Source: a bacterium
GTDB lineage: Bacteria; Bacillota; Clostridia; Christensenellales; CAG-138
Direction: 5' to 3'
DNA: 62,656 nt
NCBI GenBank assembly: GCA_022778545.1
Contig: JALFDW010000011.1
Span: 1-62,656, forward strand
The notes beneath the pieces were generated by a model, which saw only the letters and a program-made list of their open reading frames with translations, searched no databases and was not told the origin of the DNA. Positions within the stretch are counted from its first letter, which is position 1, and every line of letters begins with the position of its first letter. This document shows positions 53,758-61,725 of this stretch, in pieces. The translations under genes were made by a program, and so were the position numbers.

Positions 53758-53895
53758 CCAGCAGGGAGGAGAGCTGCGCTGTGAGCGTTGTCTTTCCGGA
53801 GCCGGGGATGCCCTCGATCAGGATCAGTCGCGCCATATGGGTTCTCCTTTCATGCGATGGCTGTTTGCAGGATGATTAGATGATTATATCATTTT
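53758..53895 (-). pseudogene. direct repeat, right copy, with truncated start of the P-loop gene
   Basis: This 138-bp copy of 41513-41642 holds the ATG (53836-53834), 26 codons with the Walker A motif GIPGSGKTT intact, and the ribosome binding site. The reading frame is then cut by unrelated DNA. Differences from the left copy are one C/T change, one T/G change and a duplicated GATGATTA. Confidence 0.9.
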
Positions 53896-53919
53896 TGTGT
53901 TTTGCCTGGAGTGTATCAT

Positions 53920-54130
53920 AATAATATATTATTTCTCAACTTGCTGATAAACCTGCTAGGGGGGCTTGGTTTGGATCCGGCGGCATGTACGCCGTATCTG
54001 CAAAAGCGCTTGCGGAGCAAGGCTTTCTCTGCAAGGGCGACTGGCCGCGCCACAGGCGCAAGCTGCCCTTGAGAAATTCTCGAACAAGTGGAAGCTCCCA
54101 CTTGTTCGACAGAAAATAATATATTATTTC
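53920..54130 (-). repeat. five-hairpin element, copy 1 (reverse orientation)
   Basis: The element is bounded by 16-bp direct repeats AATAATATATTATTTC (53920-53935 and 54115-54130), whose core is itself palindromic. Read on the minus strand from 54111 it holds, in order: hairpin 1 (54109-54080, 12 bp), hairpin 2 (CAAGGGC stem, 54071-54032), hairpin 3 (54026-54003), hairpin 4 with a TACATG loop near 53988, and hairpin 5 (GGTTTATC arm ending near 53946). It contains no coding frame. It lies just before the asparaginase gene. Confidence 0.65.
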
Positions 54131-54204
54131 CGTGTACTTGCACTCCCTGCGGCAGGCTGATAAAATTGAAGCGGTTCAAAAAAGCCAAAAAGGGGGAACG
54201 GCGA

Positions 54205-55185
54205 ATGAAGCGGATCCGGCTCATTGCAACGGGGGGCACGATCGCCTGCATGCCAACAGAACATGGCCTTGCACCGGGATTGGATGCGCATGCTCTGCTG
54301 GATTATGCCGGCACAAGCGCTCAGAATGTGGAATGCGTTGACCTTTTCAACATGGACAGTTCCAACATCCAGCCGGAGGAATGGTGCAAGATCGCGGAGA
54401 AGGTACTGAAATCCTCCTGGGATTATGACGGCATCGTCATTACCCACGGCACGGACACCATGGCATATACGGCCTCCATGCTCAGCTTCATGCTGCGCGG
54501 CATCGGCGTGCCGGTGGTGTTGACAGGCTCACAGTATCCGATCACCTATCCGGATTCCGACGGGCGGAAAAATCTGCAGAACGCGCTGCTTGCGGCAAGG
54601 GAACTTCCGGGCGGCGTGTATATCTGCTTCGGCAATGCCATTATCAAGGGCTGCCGCGCCGTGAAAACGCGCACGACTTCGCTCGATGCGTTTGAATCCA
54701 TCAATTATCCCTATGTCGGCATGGTTGCAAATGGGCGCTGCTACAGCCTTGCCATGCCGGAAAAAAAGCAGGAGCTTTCCTTTTCCGATGCGCTGGACCC
54801 GCGTGTGGCGCTCATCAAACTCGTGCCGGGCACGAGCCCTGCGTTGCTTGAGAGCCTCATCTCCTGCGACGTGCGCGGCGTGGTGGTGGAAGCGTTCGGC
54901 CTCGGCGGCATGCACAATTTCCGGCGGGATCATACGGAGAGCATCCGAAAGCTTATCGCCGCAGGGATCCCGGTGGTACTCACCTCACAATGCCTCTATG
55001 AGGCCAGCACGCCGGATGTTTACGAGGTCAGCGAGCCGCTGCGCAACGCGGGCGTGATCTCCGCCCGGGATATGACGACCGAAGCGGCAGTCACAAAGCT
55101 GATGTGGGTGCTTGGGCAGACGGACGACCCGGAGCAGATCCGCGCGCTGATGCGGCAGAACCTCTGCGGCGAGATCATGGAATAA
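54205..55185 (+). CDS. ansA: L-asparaginase
   Basis: This 326-residue enzyme hydrolyses L-asparagine to aspartate and ammonia. The nucleophile Thr12 is in IATGGTIA, and the second catalytic pair Thr83-Asp84 is in THGTDTMAYTASML. There is no signal peptide, so this is the cytosolic type I form. AGGGGGAACGG precedes the ATG at 54205; the longer frame would run into the hairpin element. The gene sits between two inverted copies of the hairpin element. Confidence 0.92.
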   Translation: MKRIRLIATGGTIACMPTEHGLAPGLDAHALLDYAGTSAQNVECVDLFNMDSSNIQPEEWCKIAEKVLKSSWDYDGIVITHGTDTMAYTASMLSFMLRGIGVPVVLTGSQYPITYPDSDGRKNLQNALLAARELPGGVYICFGNAIIKGCRAVKTRTTSLDAFESINYPYVGMVANGRCYSLAMPEKKQELSFSDALDPRVALIKLVPGTSPALLESLISCDVRGVVVEAFGLGGMHNFRRDHTESIRKLIAAGIPVVLTSQCLYEASTPDVYEVSEPLRNAGVISARDMTTEAAVTKLMWVLGQTDDPEQIRALMRQNLCGEIME

Positions 55186-55203
55186 AAATGCGATACTGCA
55201 TAA

Positions 55204-55229
55204 GAAAAGGCCGGGATACCGGCCTTTTC
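55204..55229 (+). terminator. asparaginase gene terminator
   Basis: GAAAAGGCCGG (55204-55214) pairs perfectly with CCGGCCTTTTC (55219-55229) across a GATA loop. Its right 19 bp recur at 55436-55454 at the far end of element copy 2. Confidence 0.88.
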
Positions 55230-55454
55230 AGAGTGTCGAAAAAGTGGCTGAACGCCACTTTTTCGAGTTTATACAGGTTTTGCCTCTCGCATCAGCTCCC
55301 GGGCGGCAAAACCTGCAAAGTACGAAAACCTCTGGGTTTTCATCCGTTCTGACGCACATGTCGTCAGAGCCGGATTGAACATAAGGGGCTGCGGCCCCTT
55401 ATCAACCCTGGGGTTTTTCGACAGACTCGAAAAACCCGGGATACCGGCCTTTTC
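55211..55454 (+). repeat. five-hairpin element, copy 2, with one extra terminal hairpin
   Basis: The element is bounded by 19-bp direct repeats CCGGGATACCGGCCTTTTC (55211-55229, 55436-55454; period 225). In between are six consecutive hairpins: 55236-55266 (13 bp), 55274-55315 (11 bp), 55324-55341 (7 bp), 55342-55375 (CACATG loop, 12 bp), 55381-55402 (9 bp) and 55411-55437 (11 bp). The first five match copy 1 in order and spacing. Nearly every base is in a stem or short loop. It has no coding capacity. Confidence 0.7.
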
Positions 55455-55458
55455 TGTT

Positions 55459-56661
55459 TTAAATCAGGCTATCTGCAACGATTTTCACCCAATCCTCGTA
55501 AGGAATGGTGGAAGTTCCCGTCTGGAAAAATGTGGCGCGGAGCACGCGGCAGCCTTTTTGAAGCACGATCGTGGGGAAATACTCCATGTAGCCTGCGGCA
55601 TAGTCCGCATCAAGCGGCGGAAGTTCGTATTCCGTATAGTGCCCTGCACGTTTTGCACCGCGCTGAAATTCATAGGCGATGATGCGTGCAAGCAGCGGGG
55701 ACGCAGTTTCATAATAATCCACATCCAATCCGCCGCTGAGCACAGCGCCGTCTTGTAGGGCAACGTGGGCATTTTCCCGGTATTCGATCACGGCGGGCGC
55801 AAGAAGCCGCGACGCTGCGGTGACCGTGTTGCTGTTGCTGATTTCGCTTTGGCTGTAGTACCCTTCCGGCGCAAAGTCGGCGATGGTCGCAAACGGCAGC
55901 GCAGCATTGTATTTCGCAAGGGGGATCTTGTTCGTTCCTCGAATGTCCGCGCTCCATGCGCTGAGGAAGCAGAAGATCAACGCGAGCCATAAGAGCGGAT
56001 AAAGCAGCTTACCTGCCCGGTAGCCGAACGCGTGGGCGCGCCAATCTTTTCCGTGGTCGAGCGGGTTGCCCTCCGAAAGGGACTTGCTGAGCCGGTGCAA
56101 ATGCACAACCTTCCGAATGGAGCGCACGAGCGACCATGCGATGACTGCAAAGAGCAGGAACACCAGCGGCGTACCAAGCGCAAACGCTGTGCGCACGATG
56201 CCGCTGCGCAGGCTGAGAAGCGGATATGCCAACAGCCAAAACAAAGTCATGGCAAGGTTGCCGGCCTCGCGCTTGCGCACCATGCCGAGTGCGATCGCCT
56301 GCACGCGCGGGTCGCTGTTCAGTTCGCGTGCCGCGTCCGAATCCGTGCAATAAATGCGGAACTGCCCGCGTGCGGCGACATAGTGCCAGCCGAAGGAGGC
56401 ATAAAGTTCCTCGGCTTCCCCGGGCGGGCATGCTTCGGAAAATGCGCTGAGCTGTTTTTCGGAGGCCTCCAACCGGTAGCGAAGCGGCTGTGGCTCCGTT
56501 ATTTCAAAAATGCCGAATCCTGCGAAGAAGCCATCGCGGGTCAGCACAAATCCCTTTTTTGCCATCTCCGAAAGCCAACTTTCCGTGCCCTCCACGTCAT
56601 AAGCGGGGCAGGGCGGCAGACGGTATGCATAACGCGGTTCGCCCGCTTTTTGCTCAGGCAT
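55459..56661 (-). CDS. DUF2812 membrane protein
   Basis: This 400-residue protein has an N-terminal cytoplasmic DUF2812 domain (YDVEGTESWLSEMAKKGFVL, GFFAGFGIFEI). About three membrane helices follow between residues 155 and 250, and the last 150 residues are probably outside. DUF2812 genes are regularly paired with padR genes, as here. The start at 56661 overlaps padR by 8 bp, and GGAGGT lies inside the end of padR, which implies coupled translation. The function is unknown. Confidence 0.82.
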   Translation of the reverse strand: MPEQKAGEPRYAYRLPPCPAYDVEGTESWLSEMAKKGFVLTRDGFFAGFGIFEITEPQPLRYRLEASEKQLSAFSEACPPGEAEELYASFGWHYVAARGQFRIYCTDSDAARELNSDPRVQAIALGMVRKREAGNLAMTLFWLLAYPLLSLRSGIVRTAFALGTPLVFLLFAVIAWSLVRSIRKVVHLHRLSKSLSEGNPLDHGKDWRAHAFGYRAGKLLYPLLWLALIFCFLSAWSADIRGTNKIPLAKYNAALPFATIADFAPEGYYSQSEISNSNTVTAASRLLAPAVIEYRENAHVALQDGAVLSGGLDVDYYETASPLLARIIAYEFQRGAKRAGHYTEYELPPLDADYAAGYMEYFPTIVLQKGCRVLRATFFQTGTSTIPYEDWVKIVADSLI

Positions 56662-56989
56662 GGAACTCACCTCCAAAAACATCGGGTTCGCTTTCTGCGT
56701 CCGCTACGCACGCGGCAAGCCGTGCAACTTCTTCGCGATAGGCTTCAAGGCCGCGTTCCGAGAGCCGGTATGTGCGCTTGCGCCCGGATACTTCAATCTC
56801 TTCAATGTATTTCTCCCGTTCAAACTTCCCGAGGATGGTATAAAGCGTGGCGGGGCCGATCTGTACTCGCCCGCGCGTTTTCCCATCGATGAATTCCGCA
56901 ACATTGATGCCGCACATCGGCCCACGGCAGAAAGCCATCAGCACATAGAACATGGACTCCGTGAGCCCGTCCAGCGACTTTTTTGGCAT
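56654..56989 (-). CDS. PadR-family transcriptional regulator
   Basis: This 111-residue winged-helix repressor has the PadR pattern: LTESMFYVLMAFCRGPMCGINVAEFID, GPATLYTILGKFEREKYIEEIEV, GRKRTYRLSERGLEAYREEV. It probably represses its own operon, which includes the DUF2812 gene, through the ATATCGT repeats upstream. The ATG at 56989 follows GGAGGTTCG and is where homologues start. Confidence 0.92.
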   Translation of the reverse strand: MPKKSLDGLTESMFYVLMAFCRGPMCGINVAEFIDGKTRGRVQIGPATLYTILGKFEREKYIEEIEVSGRKRTYRLSERGLEAYREEVARLAACVADAESEPDVFGGEFHA

Positions 56990-57010
56990 GCGAACCTCCG
57001 AAAAAACGCA

Positions 57011-57067
57011 ATATCGTTTCATGATATCGTTTGACGATATTATAGGGTGAAAGATAGAGTATGTCAA
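57011..57067 (-). promoter_or_regulatory. padR promoter with ATATCGT operator
   Basis: On the minus strand a consensus promoter TTGACA (57067-57062), 17 bp, TATAAT (57044-57039). A perfect 7-3-7 palindrome ATATCGT-TTG-ACGATAT (57024-57040) overlaps the -10, and another ATATCGT is at 57011-57017. A repressor bound here would block transcription. Confidence 0.75.
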
Positions 57068-57193
57068 GAGAGTATTTACTGAGGGGGATTGTCGTGATCG
57101 TATTTATCGTAGTTTCTGTAAAAGCAGTCTTCGTCCCACTTTGCAGGGTTATTATTCATGTAAGCGCATATGGCATCATATCCCTATGCGCTT

Positions 57194-57646
57194 TCAGCTC
57201 TCCAGCCTTTCCCGGAACTGCCGCATGCTCTTGTTCATGCGCTCAAGCATGTCGAGCACGTCCGCGCGCTCGTCGCCGGAAAAATCCTCCAGGAGGGTGG
57301 TGAAAAAGACCTCGAAATCGATGTCGCACCAGCGGGCATAATCCTGCCCTTTCTGTGTGAGGGTGATGCGGATGCAGCGGGTGTCCTTTTTGTCCCGCAC
57401 GCGCTTAACAAAGCCCGTGTTTTCCAGCCGGCGCACGGAAACGCCCACGGAGGCTTTGCTTACGGCAAGCTGTTCCGCAAGCTCGTTCTGCGTCGGCGTG
57501 CCGAGTGCGCGCACGGCGAAGAGCAGCTGCGGCTGGCCGGGATAAAGGCCGTATTTGCTCAGCGTGCGCTGCATGCAGAGGTTATAAACGTGCAACAGGG
57601 TCTGAAATTCGCGTCCGGCTGCGGTAGTCAGTTCTTCTCGTGTCAT
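57194..57646 (-). CDS. MarR-family transcriptional regulator
   Basis: The 150-residue dimeric winged-helix regulator has the MarR core: LGTPTQNELAEQLAVSKASVGVSVRRLENTGFVKRVRDKKDTRCIRITLTQKG. The ligand is unknown. The ATG at 57646 has GGAGAA about 11 nt upstream. It is divergent from the malQ-glgP gene and may control it, since its palindromic box lies in the shared 162-bp gap. 57068-57193 shows no further gene. Confidence 0.9.
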   Translation of the reverse strand: MTREELTTAAGREFQTLLHVYNLCMQRTLSKYGLYPGQPQLLFAVRALGTPTQNELAEQLAVSKASVGVSVRRLENTGFVKRVRDKKDTRCIRITLTQKGQDYARWCDIDFEVFFTTLLEDFSGDERADVLDMLERMNKSMRQFRERLES

Positions 57647-57676
57647 TGCTGAAAGGTTCTCCTGTCGGTTTTGCTT

Positions 57677-57720
57677 TATTATCAGGTGTGCAAAGCGCTT
57701 TGTCAACCGCCTTATTATCC
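57677..57720 (-). promoter_or_regulatory. marR promoter with palindromic operator
   Basis: On the minus strand TTGACA (57707-57702), 17 bp, GATAAT (57684-57679). The perfect palindrome CAAAGCGCTTTG (57692-57703) covers the -35 edge. TTATTATC occurs at 57677-57684 and again at 57713-57720. Confidence 0.65.
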
Positions 57721-57741
57721 GGTTTTTGATGATTTAACAAT

Positions 57742-57770
57742 TGCGGATCGCGTCCGCATATGCTACACTA
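57742..57770 (+). promoter_or_regulatory. malQ-glgP promoter
   Basis: TTGCGG (57742-57747), 17 bp, then TACACT (57765-57770) with a TGC extension. A GCGGA/TCCGC inverted repeat (57744-57758) overlies the -35 and spacer. The GTG start is 39 bp downstream. Confidence 0.7.
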
Positions 57771-57808
57771 TATTCAAAAATGAAAACGTTTCCAATGAGG
57801 AGGGTACC

Positions 57809-60800
57809 GTGGGAAAAAGCGGTGTATTGATGCATATCAGCTCGCTGCCGTCGCCGTATGGGATTGGCACGATGGGGCGTTCCGCCTACGCGTTTGCGGA
57901 CTTTGTTGCGGATTCGGAGATGAGCGTCTGGCAGGTGCTGCCTGTTGGGCCGACGGGCTATGGTGATTCGCCCTATCAGGCGTTTTCCACGTTTGCGGGC
58001 AACCCGAACCTTGTGGATCTTGGCCTGCTTCTTGAAGAGGGAATTTTGGCTGAGGAGGATCTTGCCGGGCTCGATTTCGGCTCTGACCCTGCGCGCGTGG
58101 ATTACGGCCGTGTGATCGCAGCTCATGATACCGCGCTGCGCCGGGCCTTTGCGCGGGCGGGCGAGCGCCTCGTTGAAGAAGTGAATGCCTTTGCGGAGAA
58201 GAACCTCTGGCTCACGGATTATGCGTTGTTCATGGCGCTCAAGACGCACTTTGGCGGCGTATCCTGGCAGGAGTGGCCGGATGAGGCAATCCGCCTGCGG
58301 CAGCCGGAAGCTATGGCCCATTACGGCGCGCTGCTTGCGGGGGAGATCGAATACATCCGTTTTGTGCAGTACCTGTTTTTCAAGCAGTGGAACGCGCTTA
58401 AAAAATACGCGAACGGGCGCGGCGTGAAGCTTCTTGGCGATATGCCCATCTATGTCGCGCCGGATTCTTCCGACCTTTGGGCCAACCCGGAGCTGTTCCT
58501 TGTGGATGCGGCGCGGAGGCCTGCGGTCGTTGCGGGCGTGCCGCCGGATTATTTTTCCAGGGAAGGGCAGCTTTGGGGCAACCCGCTTTATGATTGGGAT
58601 GCCATGGAACGGGAAAACTATGCCTGGTGGATCGAACGTCTGCGCGCCATGTGCAGCATGTTCGATATGCTGCGGATCGATCACTTTATCGGCTTTGCCC
58701 GGTATTACGCCATCCCCGCGGGTGCAGCGAATGCCCTTTCCGGTGAATATCGGCCCGGCCCGGGCATGAAGCTGTTCCACGCCGTGCGTGCGGCGCTTGG
58801 AGAGCTTCCGCTTGTGGCGGAGGACCTTGGCGTCATCACGCCGGAGGTCGAGGCGCTTTTGAAGGAAGCGGGCTTCCCGGGCATGCGCGTGCTGCAATTC
58901 GCTTACGGCGGGGATGATACCAACATGCACCTGCCGGAAAATGTCGGAGCGAACATGGTGCTCTATACCGGCACGCACGATAACGATACCGCTGTGGGCT
59001 GGTGGGCAAGCGCCGGTGCGGAGGAAAAAGCCTTTGCGCGGCAGAAACTTGGCATGCAGCCGGATGAGAATGACATCGCTGATGCGCTGATCCGCGCGGC
59101 ATATGGCAGCGCGGCGCTGCTTTGCATCATCCCGATGCAGGATTACCTCGGCCTTGGCACGGAGGCGCGCATGAATGTGCCGGCGACGCTCGGCGGAAAC
59201 TGGTGTTGGCGGATGCTGCCCGGCGCGGCGGATGCCGCCCTTGCAACGCGGATCGCCCGGCTGAACGAACAATACAGAAGGACAGTACGAAAGGAAGGAA
59301 GCATGGATTGTAAAAACATATTGCGGCGCATGGAGGAATCCCTCCAGAGCAACTACCAGATCGAACTGCACGAAGCAAGCACGGTTCAGCTCCATAACGC
59401 GCTTTCCGATGCCGTGATGATGGAGATCTCCGGGGACTGGCGGGACAGCCGGCGTGCCCATGAGCGCGTGCGCCGCGCATATTATATCTCTGCAGAATAC
59501 CTGGTGGGCAGGATGGTGTTCAACAATCTGTATTGCCTCGGCATCCTTTCTGAAGTGCGGGATATGCTCCGCGCGCGCGGAGCGGATCTTGCCGCAATGG
59601 AGGATATTGAGGATGCTGCGCTCGGTAACGGCGGCCTCGGGCGGCTTGCAGCCTGCTTCCTCGACAGCGCGGCTACGCACAATATCCCGCTCGATGGCTA
59701 CGGCCTTCGGTACAAATTCGGTCTCTTCAAGCAGAGCTTTGAAGATGGCTTCCAGGTGGAAAAGGCGGATGACTGGCAGCGGGGCGGCGATCCCTGGAGC
59801 CGCAGGCGGGATGACCGGATCGTGACCGTGGAATTTGCGGATGAGAAGGTGCTTGCCGTGCCCTATGACATGCCAGTCATCGGGTACAACACGCGCAACA
59901 TCGGCACGCTGCGCCTTTGGCAGAGCGAGCCCATCGAAGAATTCGACTTCCGGCTGTTCAGTGAGCAGGAATATGCGCTTGCAGTGCGCGAAAAGAACTC
60001 CGTTGAGGATATCACCCGCGTGCTCTATCCGAATGACAGCACCTATGCCGGAAAGCGGTTGCGCCTCAAGCAGCAATATTTCCTCTCGAGCGCTTCCATG
60101 CAGGATATCATCCGGCGCTATAAGAAGGTGCGCGGCGCGAACGGGAAGTGCGATTTCTCCGGCTTTGCGGCGCACTGCGCGGTGCAGCTCAACGATACGC
60201 ACCCGACCGTCTCCATCCCGGAGCTGATCCGCCTCCTGATGCTGGAAGGGCTGGACTTTGACGCGGCGTTCAACATCGCGCGGGACACGTTCTCCTACAC
60301 AAACCATACCATCATGAGCGAGGCGCTCGAAAAGTGGGAGCTTGAGCTGTTCAACAGCGTCGTGCCCAAGCTCGGCGAAATCATCTGCCGCATCAACGAT
60401 AAGCTGAATGCGGAACTGCGTGCCGCGGGCGTGGATGAAGCGCGCCGCGCGCGGATGCAGATCGTTGCGGACAACACCATCCACATGGCGCGCCTTGCGG
60501 TGTATGTTTCCACCTATGTGAACGGCGTTGCGCGCATCCACACGGACATTCTCAAAAACGATGTGTTTAAGGATTGGTATGCCGTATATCCCCGCCGCTT
60601 TCAGAACAAGACGAACGGCATCACGCAGCGCCGCTGGCTCGGCCTCTGCAACCCGGAGCTTACCGGCCTGATCGCCGAGCAGATCGGGGATGGTTTCCTC
60701 ACCGACCTCAACGAGCTTGGCGCGCTGCGTGAGAAGATCGATGACGACCTGATTGTCCGCTTCAATGACGCCAAGCACCAGAAAAAACGGCAGCTTGCGG

Positions 60801-61675
60801 CGATCATCAAGGAGCGCGAGGGCGTTGACCTGCCCACGGATTTCGTGTTCGACATTCAGGTGAAGCGCATGCACGAATATAAGCGGCAGCTCCTCAATGC
60901 GTTCTCTATTTTGGATATTTACTTCCGGCTCAAGGACGGAACGCTCACGGACTTCACGCCCACGGCGTTCATCTTCGGCGCAAAGGCCGCGCCGGGCTAC
61001 TGGCGCGCAAAGGGCGTCATCAAGTTCATCAATGAGATCGCAAAACGCATCAATAACGACCCGGACATGCGGGACAAGATGCGCGTGGTGTTCGTGCAGA
61101 ATTACAACTGCTCCTACGCGGAGCATATCATCCCCGCGGCGGATGTTTCCGAGCAGATCTCGCCTGCCGGCACGGAGGCGAGCGGCACGGGCAACATGAA
61201 GTTCATGCTCAACGGCACGGTCACGCTCGGCACCTACGATGGCGCGAACATCGAGATCGTGGAGCAGGCAGGCGCTGACAACAACTATATTTTCGGCGCG
61301 CGGGTGGAGGACATTGCCCGCATCCGGAGCACCTACAACCCCAAGGCGATGTACGACAGCGATGCGCGCATCCGCCACGTGGTGGATACGCTGATCGACG
61401 GCACGTTCAGCGACGGCAACACCGGCGCGTTCCGGGAGCTGTACAGCTCTCTCCTGTTCGGGGCGAGCTACCATGCTCCGGATCATTACTTCCTGCTGCT
61501 GGACTTCCACCCGTATCTTGAGGCCAAGCTGCGCGCCAACCGGGATTACCGGGACAGCATCGCCTTCGGCCGCAAGTGCCTGATGAACACGGCATCCGCC
61601 GGCATGTTCTCAAGCGACCGCACGATCAAGCAGTATGCCGAGGAGCTTTGGCACCTGCCGCGCGTGGAACTGTAA
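57809..61675 (+). CDS. MalQ-GlgP fusion: 4-alpha-glucanotransferase plus glycogen phosphorylase
   Basis: One uninterrupted 1288-codon frame joins two enzymes of glycogen/maltodextrin use. Residues 1-498 are a complete GH77 4-alpha-glucanotransferase with nucleophile Asp291 (RIDHF), acid/base Glu338 (VAEDLG) and Asp391 (GTHDNDT). From Met499 the frame is a full GT35 glycogen phosphorylase of 790 residues, with the pyridoxal-phosphate Lys1131 in GTGNMKFMLNG. The join (YRRTVRKEGS) is almost without linker. An AAGGAAGGA site and ATG at 59303 remain inside, so free GlgP could also be made. The start is GTG with GAGGAGGG. Confidence 0.88.
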   Translation: MGKSGVLMHISSLPSPYGIGTMGRSAYAFADFVADSEMSVWQVLPVGPTGYGDSPYQAFSTFAGNPNLVDLGLLLEEGILAEEDLAGLDFGSDPARVDYGRVIAAHDTALRRAFARAGERLVEEVNAFAEKNLWLTDYALFMALKTHFGGVSWQEWPDEAIRLRQPEAMAHYGALLAGEIEYIRFVQYLFFKQWNALKKYANGRGVKLLGDMPIYVAPDSSDLWANPELFLVDAARRPAVVAGVPPDYFSREGQLWGNPLYDWDAMERENYAWWIERLRAMCSMFDMLRIDHFIGFARYYAIPAGAANALSGEYRPGPGMKLFHAVRAALGELPLVAEDLGVITPEVEALLKEAGFPGMRVLQFAYGGDDTNMHLPENVGANMVLYTGTHDNDTAVGWWASAGAEEKAFARQKLGMQPDENDIADALIRAAYGSAALLCIIPMQDYLGLGTEARMNVPATLGGNWCWRMLPGAADAALATRIARLNEQYRRTVRKEGSMDCKNILRRMEESLQSNYQIELHEASTVQLHNALSDAVMMEISGDWRDSRRAHERVRRAYYISAEYLVGRMVFNNLYCLGILSEVRDMLRARGADLAAMEDIEDAALGNGGLGRLAACFLDSAATHNIPLDGYGLRYKFGLFKQSFEDGFQVEKADDWQRGGDPWSRRRDDRIVTVEFADEKVLAVPYDMPVIGYNTRNIGTLRLWQSEPIEEFDFRLFSEQEYALAVREKNSVEDITRVLYPNDSTYAGKRLRLKQQYFLSSASMQDIIRRYKKVRGANGKCDFSGFAAHCAVQLNDTHPTVSIPELIRLLMLEGLDFDAAFNIARDTFSYTNHTIMSEALEKWELELFNSVVPKLGEIICRINDKLNAELRAAGVDEARRARMQIVADNTIHMARLAVYVSTYVNGVARIHTDILKNDVFKDWYAVYPRRFQNKTNGITQRRWLGLCNPELTGLIAEQIGDGFLTDLNELGALREKIDDDLIVRFNDAKHQKKRQLAAIIKEREGVDLPTDFVFDIQVKRMHEYKRQLLNAFSILDIYFRLKDGTLTDFTPTAFIFGAKAAPGYWRAKGVIKFINEIAKRINNDPDMRDKMRVVFVQNYNCSYAEHIIPAADVSEQISPAGTEASGTGNMKFMLNGTVTLGTYDGANIEIVEQAGADNNYIFGARVEDIARIRSTYNPKAMYDSDARIRHVVDTLIDGTFSDGNTGAFRELYSSLLFGASYHAPDHYFLLLDFHPYLEAKLRANRDYRDSIAFGRKCLMNTASAGMFSSDRTIKQYAEELWHLPRVEL

Positions 61676-61725
61676 ACCGACGCTTCAGGAGCCTTCCGCA
61701 TGATCGGCAGATGCTCGTAAAACAG

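Larger units (their letters stand above)
41513..53895. mobile_element. 12.4-kb catabolic island bounded by 130-bp direct repeats
   Basis: Direct repeats at 41513-41642 and 53758-53895 enclose a block whose base composition is visibly less GC-rich than the flanks. It carries a self-contained set of catabolic and transport genes with their own PucR regulator. The repeats copy the 5' end of a chromosomal gene and keep only its left copy whole. This is the product expected from single-crossover integration of a circular molecule carrying that sequence, though a duplication event is also possible. No recombinase gene is present. Confidence 0.6.

Noticed and set aside
53920-54130. Intrinsic terminator explanation for copy 1
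   Set aside because: Five hairpins with no T-run after any of them, located upstream of a gene, do not fit a terminator.
55204-55454. CRISPR array reading of the serial hairpins
   Set aside because: Successive units differ in sequence and length, spacers are absent, and no cas gene is present.
57734-61510. 1258-codon minus-strand open frame opposite malQ-glgP
   Set aside because: High-GC codon bias of the real gene removes stops on the other strand. The translated sequence is rich in R, H and A with no domains.
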